From: Leptospirales bacterium
GTDB taxonomy: Bacteria > Spirochaetota > Leptospiria > Leptospirales > Leptonemataceae
NCBI GenBank assembly: GCA_019694655.1
Contig: JAIBBN010000003.1
Location: 124,001-188,000 of the forward strand
DNA length: 64,000 nucleotides
Direction: 5' to 3'
The notes beneath the pieces are model-generated. The model did not search any database, was not told where the DNA came from, and saw nothing but the letters and a program-made list of their open reading frames with translations. The first letter of the stretch is position 1, and each line of letters opens with the position of its first letter. Shown here in pieces: positions 42,357 through 48,951 of this stretch. Position numbers and translations under genes: made by a program.

Positions 42357-43058
42357 TCAGTGCTCGTCCAGGAACGCCTTCAGTCGTTGTCGGCTATCGC
42401 CGTCCGAGCGGCGAAAAGCAATGCCCACGCCATTTTCGTCGATGCGCACCACTCCTCCCTCCAGTTCTATCTGCCCTTGATCCAGACTGAGTACAATCTG
42501 CACGCTCTGGTTGGTCTCCAGCGGACAGTTCGGCCAATCACAATAGAGGCCGGTCAGACTGAGGTCGCGCGTGCGTAGCGGTCGATCATCCAGGCGTACC
42601 GCCGTCTCTACTGGCTTACGACGCTGGTAGCGCCAGCCGCGCGGGTATGTTTTCAGGTAGGGCGCCGAAATATCCTGACGGGCAAAAAAAATCAAGAGCG
42701 CCGCGCCAAGCGCCGTGGCCAGCAGCGCCGCCAGATTGTAGCCTTCTGGCTGCACCAGCAAGGTAGCAAGATTGTGCAGGAGCAGCAAGAGAGTATACAA
42801 CAGGAATGCGTACCATGCCCAGCGGCGGACCAGCAGCAGGCCAATGCCAATCGGTATGGGCGCCAGAATCAAAAACAGAGCGTAAGGATGCAGACGACCA
42901 AGCGCTGCGCGCCAGGCGGCAAGCGGCAAGCCATGGTAGACCGCCAGGAGAATGTAGTTGCTGGCCGGGATCGCCAGGAAGGCAAGGCCGGCCAGCAGCA
43001 ACGACCAGGGCCGAGCCAGCCGGCGGCGACGAAGTCTTGCCAGAAAGTTTACGGACAT
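42357..43058 (-). CDS. Multi-pass membrane protein with C-terminal PilZ domain
   Basis: I favour the ATG ending at 43058 (MSVNFLARLRRRR), which has AGGAG upstream; another in-frame ATG ends at 43133. The 233-residue protein has about four membrane helices (about 18-125), then a cytosolic PilZ domain (about 140-230). The c-di-GMP-binding residues appear intact: RYQRRKPVE (about 142, R-x3-R region) and RTRDLSLTGLYC (about 160-171, D-x-S-x2-G). It should sense c-di-GMP at the membrane. No diguanylate cyclase or phosphodiesterase is in the window, so its source signal comes from elsewhere. It diverges from the sulfatase-fold gene. Confidence 0.82.
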   Translation of the reverse strand: MSVNFLARLRRRRLARPWSLLLAGLAFLAIPASNYILLAVYHGLPLAAWRAALGRLHPYALFLILAPIPIGIGLLLVRRWAWYAFLLYTLLLLLHNLATLLVQPEGYNLAALLATALGAALLIFFARQDISAPYLKTYPRGWRYQRRKPVETAVRLDDRPLRTRDLSLTGLYCDWPNCPLETNQSVQIVLSLDQGQIELEGGVVRIDENGVGIAFRRSDGDSRQRLKAFLDEH

Positions 43059-43190
43059 GGTCGACGCTGGCTCCTGCCAGAGCTGGCCCCCGGGCTGCGT
43101 TTGCTTCAACGAATTTTCATAGCTCAAGCTCATTTCGCAGCTTCGCGAATCGCATGACGGCGCGCCTCCGGCAGCAAGTGCTGGCAAACG

Positions 43191-45206
43191 ATGCCGCTTC
43201 CATCGCCACGCTGGTTCCGAGAATTTGCAGCCCACGCCGCCGCCCGCTACAGCCTGGGGCTGGCGGCGGCGCCGGCGGCGCTGGCCGCGCTGGCCTGGGC
43301 GCTGGAGTCTCTGCTATTTGCAATCCGTCCCGGAGACCAGGCCTGGCCAGGCCGGCTGGGACGCAGCTTGATCGAGAGCGTCTATCTGCTGGCGCCCCTG
43401 CTGAGCATGGCCGGTATCTATCTCTCTGGCGTCGCCGCATCCACACTTTCTTTTCACAGCCGGCGCCTCGCCTGGCTGCGCGCGGCGCCGCCGCTGATCG
43501 GCTCGCTGGCGATTTTCTGGTCCTTTATTCGCGTTACTGTGTACTACTATATGAATTTGAAGATCGACGCCGGTCTTGCATTCTATGCCCTGCTTGAATT
43601 GCGCCAGTTGATCGCCAGCGAAACAGCCATCGCCGTTTCCAGCGTCCCATTGCATCTCCCCTTGCTCTATCTCCTGCTTATGACAGGATGTGCGGGCTGG
43701 CCCTGGATCTACGGCCGCTGGCGGCGCACCCGCTTTGGTCAGGCGCAGGAATCGCGCGGCGGCCGCATGCTGGCGCTGGCCGCAACTTTGATGCTGATCT
43801 GTGGAGCGGCGGCGCCGGCCCTCGCCCTGGGCGCTTCGCGGGCCGCGCAGGCGGCGCAAGCCGGCGAGCTGCTGGGCGGCCGCGCCCGCATTCGCATGAT
43901 CACTCTCAACCGCCCCGAGGATTTTCCAGCCTTCGAACTGAAGCCGCCGCTCCATCGTCCGCAACGTTTTGCGGCGGCGCGCTTTGGCCTACAACTGCCG
44001 GAGGGTACGAACGTCGTCTTTATCGTTCTGGAAAGCGCACGCGATAGCTTCGTAGAGTTTGACCGTACACAGCATTTCCGCAGCGACGCTGATACCCTGA
44101 GCGTCGATCGTTTCTTTGTTCCTGTCCCGCACAGTTCCAATTCACACTATTCGCTGTTTACGGGCATGCACAGCGGTCGAGACTTTCTGGAAAAATACCG
44201 CAGCCTGCGTCCCGAACCGACCCTGGTTGCGCAGCTGATGCAGCGCGGATATCGTTCTTACTACATTTATACGGACCACACTTCGTTTGAGAACGAAACA
44301 GTCTTCCTGCAGCGCCTGAATTTTCAAATCACCGAAAAACGCGACTTCCTCAATCGCATCAATCCCCAGACCGGCCGCGCCTACATCAGCTTTCCTTTTG
44401 GCCTGGATGATATGGCTCTGCTACATGGCGCCATGGAGGCGCTGGACCGAGATCAAGGTCCCTTTGTGATGAGCCTGGTGATGACCAACAGCCACTACCC
44501 TTATTTCAATCCGGATCCGCAACATTTCCAGCGCTTCGACGATGCCACTTCTCTCGGTCGGCATCGAAATGGCGTCGACTATGCCCTGCATGTTGCTGAT
44601 CGAGTCTACGAAGAATTTCAGAAACGCGGATTGGACAAGAATACGCTTTTCGTTCTGTTTTCCGACCACGGGGAATCCTTTGGCGAGCACGGCTTCTATC
44701 GACACTCCTTCAGCGTATTCAATGAAGAGGTTCGCGCGCCGATCATATTCAAACATCCAGCGCTGGCCAGATTGCCGATGCATCGCCTGGAACGCGGGAC
44801 GATTCTGGATGTCTATCCGACAGTATTCGATCTGCTGGGTTTGGACTGGCCGGAGTCGTTACACGGCCGTTCGCTCCTGGATCCGGCCTACGAGTTTTTC
44901 CTCCCGCTCTGGGTGTGGCGCCTGGACGACTATCGCGGTTTGATATATCAGGATGTGAAATGGGTATACAATGCCCTTGAGGATACTCTGGTTTCTTACG
45001 ACCTTGATGATCAAAAATTGCAGGCCTGGGAAATGGATGAGTATGCGCGGCGATTTGTCAGCGCGCTGCGCGATCTGGATTACGGCAAGGCGGTTGGCGT
45101 CCATGCCGCAGCCGGCTCGCGTCGCGCGCCTGCCGCGCCCGAGTCTCCAACGATAGGCGGCGGAGGCTTTGTCTCCGGCGGCGGTCGCTTTCGGCGCGGC
45201 GAATAG
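43191..45206 (+). CDS. LtaS/OpgB-type sulfatase-fold membrane transferase
   Basis: The 671-residue protein has five hydrophobic helices in its first 225 residues (for example about 20-42, 60-85, 95-120, 140-165, 190-215). An extracytoplasmic sulfatase-like domain follows (about 270-600). The domain opens NVVFIVLESARDSF (about 275-288, metal-binding Glu) and has a Ser-rich nucleophile region PHSSNSHYSLFTG (about 310-322), SLVMTNSHYPYF (about 428) and VLFSDHGESFGEHG (about 488-501) with metal-binding Asp-His. This layout matches lipoteichoic-acid synthase, phosphoglycerol transferase OpgB and related enzymes that decorate surface glycans. In a Gram-negative, glucan or LPS modification is the better guess. 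The C-terminus ends in a Gly/Arg-rich tail. Confidence 0.85.
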   Translation: MPLPSPRWFREFAAHAAARYSLGLAAAPAALAALAWALESLLFAIRPGDQAWPGRLGRSLIESVYLLAPLLSMAGIYLSGVAASTLSFHSRRLAWLRAAPPLIGSLAIFWSFIRVTVYYYMNLKIDAGLAFYALLELRQLIASETAIAVSSVPLHLPLLYLLLMTGCAGWPWIYGRWRRTRFGQAQESRGGRMLALAATLMLICGAAAPALALGASRAAQAAQAGELLGGRARIRMITLNRPEDFPAFELKPPLHRPQRFAAARFGLQLPEGTNVVFIVLESARDSFVEFDRTQHFRSDADTLSVDRFFVPVPHSSNSHYSLFTGMHSGRDFLEKYRSLRPEPTLVAQLMQRGYRSYYIYTDHTSFENETVFLQRLNFQITEKRDFLNRINPQTGRAYISFPFGLDDMALLHGAMEALDRDQGPFVMSLVMTNSHYPYFNPDPQHFQRFDDATSLGRHRNGVDYALHVADRVYEEFQKRGLDKNTLFVLFSDHGESFGEHGFYRHSFSVFNEEVRAPIIFKHPALARLPMHRLERGTILDVYPTVFDLLGLDWPESLHGRSLLDPAYEFFLPLWVWRLDDYRGLIYQDVKWVYNALEDTLVSYDLDDQKLQAWEMDEYARRFVSALRDLDYGKAVGVHAAAGSRRAPAAPESPTIGGGGFVSGGGRFRRGE

Positions 45207-45220
45207 CGTCCGGCGACGCT
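45205..45220. terminator. Short GC hairpin between convergent genes
   Basis: AGCGTC and GACGCT pair perfectly around a four-base CGGC loop, starting inside the TAG stop of the sulfatase-fold gene and ending one base before the stop of the convergent small exported protein. No U-tract follows on either strand, so it would be a weak bidirectional terminator or an mRNA 3'-end stabiliser. Confidence 0.3.
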
Positions 45221-45595
45221 TCAGTAGCCGCGGTCGTACCAGGTGAAGATAACGCGCGGCGATTTGCCGCCCTGGCGATGGCACTCGCTCAAGGCGCGAC
45301 TGGCAGCGCTGGCGTGATCGGGAAATCCCAGGGCGACTCCCAGGATGTTGCCGTCTGCGGCCAGGGCGCCATGACCTTCGCCGGCCGAAGAGGCAAGAAT
45401 TCGCACGTTTGTGGCGCAGCCATTGCTGTTACAAGCCTGCATCGCCAGGCGCTCCGCCTCTTCCACGGTGCGCACATTGTAAGCGTAGCCATAGGCCTCT
45501 TCGCTCCAGGCTACAGCCGAGGCGGCGCCCAGCGAGGCAGCCGCGACCATAGCCGTCAGCATTAACAGGCAGCGCAGCAAACGATTCAAGGGCAT
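45221..45595 (-). CDS. Small exported protein, DUF4189-like
   Basis: I start at the ATG ending at 45595 (MPLNRLLRCLLML). The 124-residue protein has a clear signal peptide ending near SAVA (about 29). The mature part holds two A-x3-A-x3-C half-repeats: EAERLAMQACNSNGCATN (about 44-61) and AASRALSECHRQGGKSPR (about 94-111), with GEGHGALAADGNILGVA between. This pattern, with Ala-spaced helices and Cys pairs, resembles DUF4189 proteins that are secreted and of unknown function. It ends WYDRGY. It is convergent with the sulfatase-fold gene and divergent from the putative glycoside hydrolase. Confidence 0.6.
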   Translation of the reverse strand: MPLNRLLRCLLMLTAMVAAASLGAASAVAWSEEAYGYAYNVRTVEEAERLAMQACNSNGCATNVRILASSAGEGHGALAADGNILGVALGFPDHASAASRALSECHRQGGKSPRVIFTWYDRGY

Positions 45596-45728
45596 GGTCC
45601 AGGCTTGGCGCGGGCGATGAGCGCGCAATCAATTCGCCGACGCAGCCGCTCGAAGGGCCGGCCAAGCCTATGCCTCCTTTGCTGCACGCGGCCTTGACTC
45701 TGGGCGGCAGCGCCGCAGCCTGGCGGCC

Positions 45729-46838
45729 ATGCAGCGCCCGAGGCCCATCTATCGTCGCTGGCAGTGCAATGCGCTCCTGGCTCTATTGTTTCTTGGGTGT
45801 CAGAGCGTTGATCGCGCCGGCGAGGCGCAGGAAGAGCGCGCTCGCAGTATACTGTCGCGCAGCGCGGGCGGCGGCCTGCGCGGACTGTACCTTCCGGTAA
45901 CCCGTTCGCGCAATCTGGCCTACGTAAAGCGGCTCGATGCTCGCGCCAGCGACTACGGGGTCAATCAGTACGTCCTGGATTTGCAGGGCTATCAGGGACT
46001 GCGCGCTTTGATCGATCCGGAGGTGGTGCAGTTCTTGCGCAGCAGGGGACGGCGCGTCGTAGCCCGGATGGTTTGCTTTGAAGGCGGTCTGAGAGAACTG
46101 CCGCCTGCGGAGCGACATATGCAGGCGCTGCGGACGATGATGCGCCAGTCTGCACAGGCGGGCTTTCAGGAGATTCAACTGGACTACATACGCTTCAGCG
46201 ATGGCCGGCTGCCGTATTCTGCCGTTGTCCGCCAGAAATTCCTGGATGAACTGCTTGGACAATTGCGCGCCGAGGCGGACGGACTGGGTTTGAGTCTTTC
46301 AGCCGATGTCTTCGGTCGCGTAGCATTCAATCGCCATGATCACATTGGACAGGATCTGGAGGCCTTTGGCAAGCACCTCCATCGCATCTATCCGATGCTC
46401 TATCCAAGCCACTTCTACGGTCAGCGCGCTCGGCTGAGCAATCCTTACGGCGCAGTTCGCGACGGCTTGAGTTCAGCGCACCGCAGACTGGCGCCGCTGG
46501 GAGTGGAAAGCGCCGCCTACATTCAGGTCTTTTCGATTGGTTTGGGCTACGCCAACATGACCTTGCCACAGTACGTCGCCGCCCAGGTGCGCGGCGCAGA
46601 GGATACGCAGGCTCTGGGCTGGATCGCCTGGAATCCAAACGGCGTTTATGAGGATCTTTTTCGCGGCCTCAATCTGCTGGCAGCGGAGCGCGAAGCCTCA
46701 GGATCGCGTGAAGATCGTCCAGATGCCGATGACGATGAAGAGAAAACCGGCAATCAGCTTAATTGTTGCCGGGCTGACCAGGCTGGAAATTCGATCGCCA
46801 GCCAGCACGCCAATGCCCGCGGCCAGCGTCAGCGCTGA
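45729..46838 (+). CDS. Putative glycoside hydrolase (DUF4015-like) lipoprotein
   Basis: The 369-residue frame starts with a lipoprotein signal ending LLFLGCQS (Cys about 24). The domain (about 50-320) has LRGLYLPVTRSRN (about 50-62), YVLDLQGYQG (about 81), VVARMVCFEGG (about 109) and FQEIQLDYIRFSDG (about 145-158). LSADVFGRVAF (about 190), HRIYPMLYPSHF (about 217) and ALGWIAWNPNGVYED (about 297) complete it. These match TIM-barrel proteins annotated as putative glycoside hydrolases (DUF4015); the Asp of LDYIRF and of SADVFG are likely active-site residues. The last 50 residues after RGLNLLAAE read antisense through the convergent cation-transporter gene and look non-homologous, so the original stop may have been lost. 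Confidence 0.78.
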   Translation: MQRPRPIYRRWQCNALLALLFLGCQSVDRAGEAQEERARSILSRSAGGGLRGLYLPVTRSRNLAYVKRLDARASDYGVNQYVLDLQGYQGLRALIDPEVVQFLRSRGRRVVARMVCFEGGLRELPPAERHMQALRTMMRQSAQAGFQEIQLDYIRFSDGRLPYSAVVRQKFLDELLGQLRAEADGLGLSLSADVFGRVAFNRHDHIGQDLEAFGKHLHRIYPMLYPSHFYGQRARLSNPYGAVRDGLSSAHRRLAPLGVESAAYIQVFSIGLGYANMTLPQYVAAQVRGAEDTQALGWIAWNPNGVYEDLFRGLNLLAAEREASGSREDRPDADDDEEKTGNQLNCCRADQAGNSIASQHANARGQRQR

Positions 46839-46973
46839 GGCGCTGCCCAGAAAGACAGCCCACGGCGAACGGCCATCTTCCGCCGCAAAACTCATAGTTG
46901 CCAGCTGCGTTTTATCGCCCAGCTCCGCCAGAAAAACGCTGATGAAAACCGCGCCGAAACTTTTCCAGAACAT
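46698..46973 (-). CDS. GDT1/TMEM165-type cation transporter, single-repeat form
   Basis: This 91-residue membrane protein carries the family motif E-x-G-D-K-T (FLAELGDKTQLATMSFA, about 14-30) and three hydrophobic helices. Full-length GDT1/UPF0016 proteins contain two such halves; this gene encodes one, so it would have to dimerise or pair with another half-size protein. None is visible nearby. The family exports Mn2+ or exchanges Ca2+ for H+. It begins three bases after the stop of the upstream lipoprotein gene (same strand), and its 3' part is overlapped by the read-through end of the convergent putative hydrolase. Confidence 0.82.
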   Translation of the reverse strand: MFWKSFGAVFISVFLAELGDKTQLATMSFAAEDGRSPWAVFLGSASALTLAAGIGVLAGDRISSLVSPATIKLIAGFLFIVIGIWTIFTRS

Positions 46974-46976
46974 CGC

Positions 46977-47486
46977 CTACTCCAGTATGAATTCTTGCTC
47001 AACGTGTGCTGTTCGCTGGCCTTCGCGAAATTCGGCGATCGCGCGGTAGCGTCCCTCTGGGCCGCGTTGAAAGTCGTAGGCCCAGTGGTGCATTCCTTCG
47101 CCGTGCATGACGTAAGCGTCGCCGGCGGTACTTTGCCCATCCGGGGCCAGCACCGTTAGCGTCAATTCCGCCTGATCTACCTGCCGACCGCTGGCGGCTT
47201 CGACAATCGTCAGGCTCAGGTGATCGCTGTAACGCGCCGCTGGCCGCGGCGGGAGGCCCATCATACGCAGCATGGCATTGCGCTCGCGCAATCCTTGCAG
47301 ATCAAAGACAAACTGATAACCTCCGGCCTTCTGCAGATGGGCGCCGCGCCCCTGCAACGCAGCGGAGGATTCTTTCTTGCAGGAAGCGATTGCGACACAC
47401 ATCAGCAGCGCCAGCACGAGCGGCTGACAGATTGCTGACCGCCGCGTTGTGATTGGACTTGAATGCCTGTCGATTCGGGACGCCAT
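46977..47486 (-). CDS. Lipoprotein with YtkA/FixH-like beta domain
   Basis: The 169-residue protein has an N-terminal signal with lipobox VAIASC (Cys about 36), preceded by an atypically long polar stretch, so the true start may be further in. The mature domain is beta-rich: FVFDLQG (about 59), HLSLTIVEAASGRQVDQAELTLTV split over about 89-111, and VMHGEGMHHWAYDF (about 124-137). A closing GRYRAIAEF resembles YtkA-like/FixH domains, in which a conserved Met/His-rich strand is sometimes linked to metal handling. No firm function. It precedes the GDT1-type transporter by three bases, which suggests a joint role in cation homeostasis. Confidence 0.6.
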   Translation of the reverse strand: MASRIDRHSSPITTRRSAICQPLVLALLMCVAIASCKKESSAALQGRGAHLQKAGGYQFVFDLQGLRERNAMLRMMGLPPRPAARYSDHLSLTIVEAASGRQVDQAELTLTVLAPDGQSTAGDAYVMHGEGMHHWAYDFQRGPEGRYRAIAEFREGQRTAHVEQEFILE

Positions 47487-47563
47487 GGACCAACTCTGCC
47501 GAGGACCGCTCTGGCGCCAAGGGCGACGCGCCGTCGATGCCCTCAGCCCGCCAATTTTTCAGC

Positions 47564-47588
47564 AAGCGGCGCGCAGGCCGAGCCGCTT
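47564..47588 (-). terminator. Hairpin just after the membrane cyclase stop
   Basis: AAGCGGC and GCCGCTT form a perfect seven-pair stem with an 11-base loop, starting at the stop codon of the cyclase read on the reverse strand. No U-run follows, so it is at best a weak or factor-assisted terminator before the lipoprotein/GDT1 pair; it could also protect the 3' end of the mRNA. Confidence 0.35.
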
Positions 47589-48871
47589 TATACCACCAGC
47601 CGCGCCCGCTCTTTTTGAAATGCCTCGTTGATCGTCAGGCCATCCGCAGAACAATAAGCAGGCTTGATGCCGCTCAAGAAATACATGTCGATCTCGCCTT
47701 TGTTTTTGGCGCCAATGCGACCGCGATATTCGAAATCAAACAGATGCTTGGTGCGTTCATAAACCGATGCACTGACATTGATACGACCGGGCATGCCGCT
47801 GGACTCCAGGCGGCTGGCGGTATTGACCGTGTCGCCCCAGACATCATAGGCAAATTTCTTTTCGCCAATGACCCCGGCGACCAGATCTCCGCAATGTAGA
47901 CCGAGTCTCAATTCCCAGTAGGGCTGGCCCTGCGCTTCGCGTTCGGTCTTCATACTCTGCATGAAACGCTGGATATCCAGCGCCGCCAAACAGGCATCGA
48001 TCGCATGCGTGGCATTGGATTGCGGAATGCCGCCTACGGCCATATAAGCGTCGCCAATTGTTTTGATCTTTTCCAATCCCCGTTCGCGCATGATCTGATC
48101 GAATGTGCGAAAGCAGGAATCCAATTCGGAAATCAGGTTTTCCGGACTGAGCCGCTCGGCAATGCGTGTGAAGCCCACGAAATCTGTGAACAACACGGTG
48201 GCGCTGGCGTATTGCTTTGGCGTGACGTGGTCCTCGCGTTTGAGTTCCTCGGCGATGCTCTCCGGTAAGACATTGAGCAAGAGGCGGTCGGACTTGTTTC
48301 TTTCTACCGTGAAGTTTCGCGAAAGAATCACAACCAGCATGCCCGTAAAAAATTGAACAAAGACATAGTTGCCGGCTACGTCCGGCAGACGATTGGCGGC
48401 GTCGGTATAGGGGCGAATGTAGCCTGGCGCCATAGTTTCAATGGCAAACAGCGCAGCCGTGGCCGAAAGAAAGAGCAGGCTGACCAGAATACGCTGCGCC
48501 AGGCTGCGCCCCAGAATATAGCCGATGGCCAGACCGGGAATCATGAAGTACTGCGCGCCGCCCTGCGAACCGGCATTGGCCAGGATGTTGAAAAACAGGT
48601 AGCCGCAGATGGTTAGCATCATCGGCCAGTAGAGCGAGTAGTAGATGCTGTGTACGCGAGAGAAGTAGTAGTAGACCAGAAATAAGATGCCTGAACCCAG
48701 GCTAAGGAAAAAGGAGATCTTGTCCGGGGCGCCGGGCAGTCCGCCCAGATTGGCCGCTGCACTGAACAATGCCAGGCTGTTAAAAATTCGGTGCTCCAGC
48801 GAATTTCTTCGCGGATCGCCAGTTACCCTGTGCAAGATCCGGAACCAGGCGTTCGTTATTTTGTGCATCAT
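47588..48871 (-). CDS. Class III nucleotide cyclase with six-helix membrane domain
   Basis: The 427-residue protein starts MMHKITNAW with GAGGAC upstream. About six membrane helices occupy residues 30-190, followed by a short linker (LLLNVLPESIAEELKRE, about 196-212) of the kind that joins membrane and catalytic parts of this cyclase class. In the catalytic domain (about 220-405) the metal Asp residues are in LFTDFVGFTR and KTIGDAYMAVGG. The substrate-site Lys and Asp are in KKFAYDVWGDTVN, and TASRLES supplies the transition-state residues. All catalytic residues appear present; cAMP is the likely product. The gene ends at a hairpin and lies downstream of the fusion-protein gene, same strand. 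Confidence 0.92.
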   Translation of the reverse strand: MMHKITNAWFRILHRVTGDPRRNSLEHRIFNSLALFSAAANLGGLPGAPDKISFFLSLGSGILFLVYYYFSRVHSIYYSLYWPMMLTICGYLFFNILANAGSQGGAQYFMIPGLAIGYILGRSLAQRILVSLLFLSATAALFAIETMAPGYIRPYTDAANRLPDVAGNYVFVQFFTGMLVVILSRNFTVERNKSDRLLLNVLPESIAEELKREDHVTPKQYASATVLFTDFVGFTRIAERLSPENLISELDSCFRTFDQIMRERGLEKIKTIGDAYMAVGGIPQSNATHAIDACLAALDIQRFMQSMKTEREAQGQPYWELRLGLHCGDLVAGVIGEKKFAYDVWGDTVNTASRLESSGMPGRINVSASVYERTKHLFDFEYRGRIGAKNKGEIDMYFLSGIKPAYCSADGLTINEAFQKERARLVV

Positions 48872-48929
48872 GTCCTCTGCTCCTGTTTCGCCTGCACCTG
48901 CGGCGGGCGCCCCTCATTCAGTCGCCGGC

Positions 48930-48945
48930 GCAAGGCCGACCTTGC
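48930..48945. promoter_or_regulatory. Small perfect hairpin in the gap before the membrane cyclase
   Basis: GCAAGG and CCTTGC pair around a four-base loop within the 80-base gap between the end of the three-domain fusion gene and the cyclase start. On the reverse strand a six-T run precedes rather than follows the stem, so it does not have standard terminator geometry. It may be a 3'-end structure of the upstream gene. Confidence 0.25.
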
Positions 48946-48951
48946 AAAAAA

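Noticed and set aside
45601-45669. Nine-base inverted repeat AGGCTTGGC/GCCAAGCCT spanning 69 bases
   Set aside because: A match of this length with a 51-base spacer is expected several times by chance in 64 kb.
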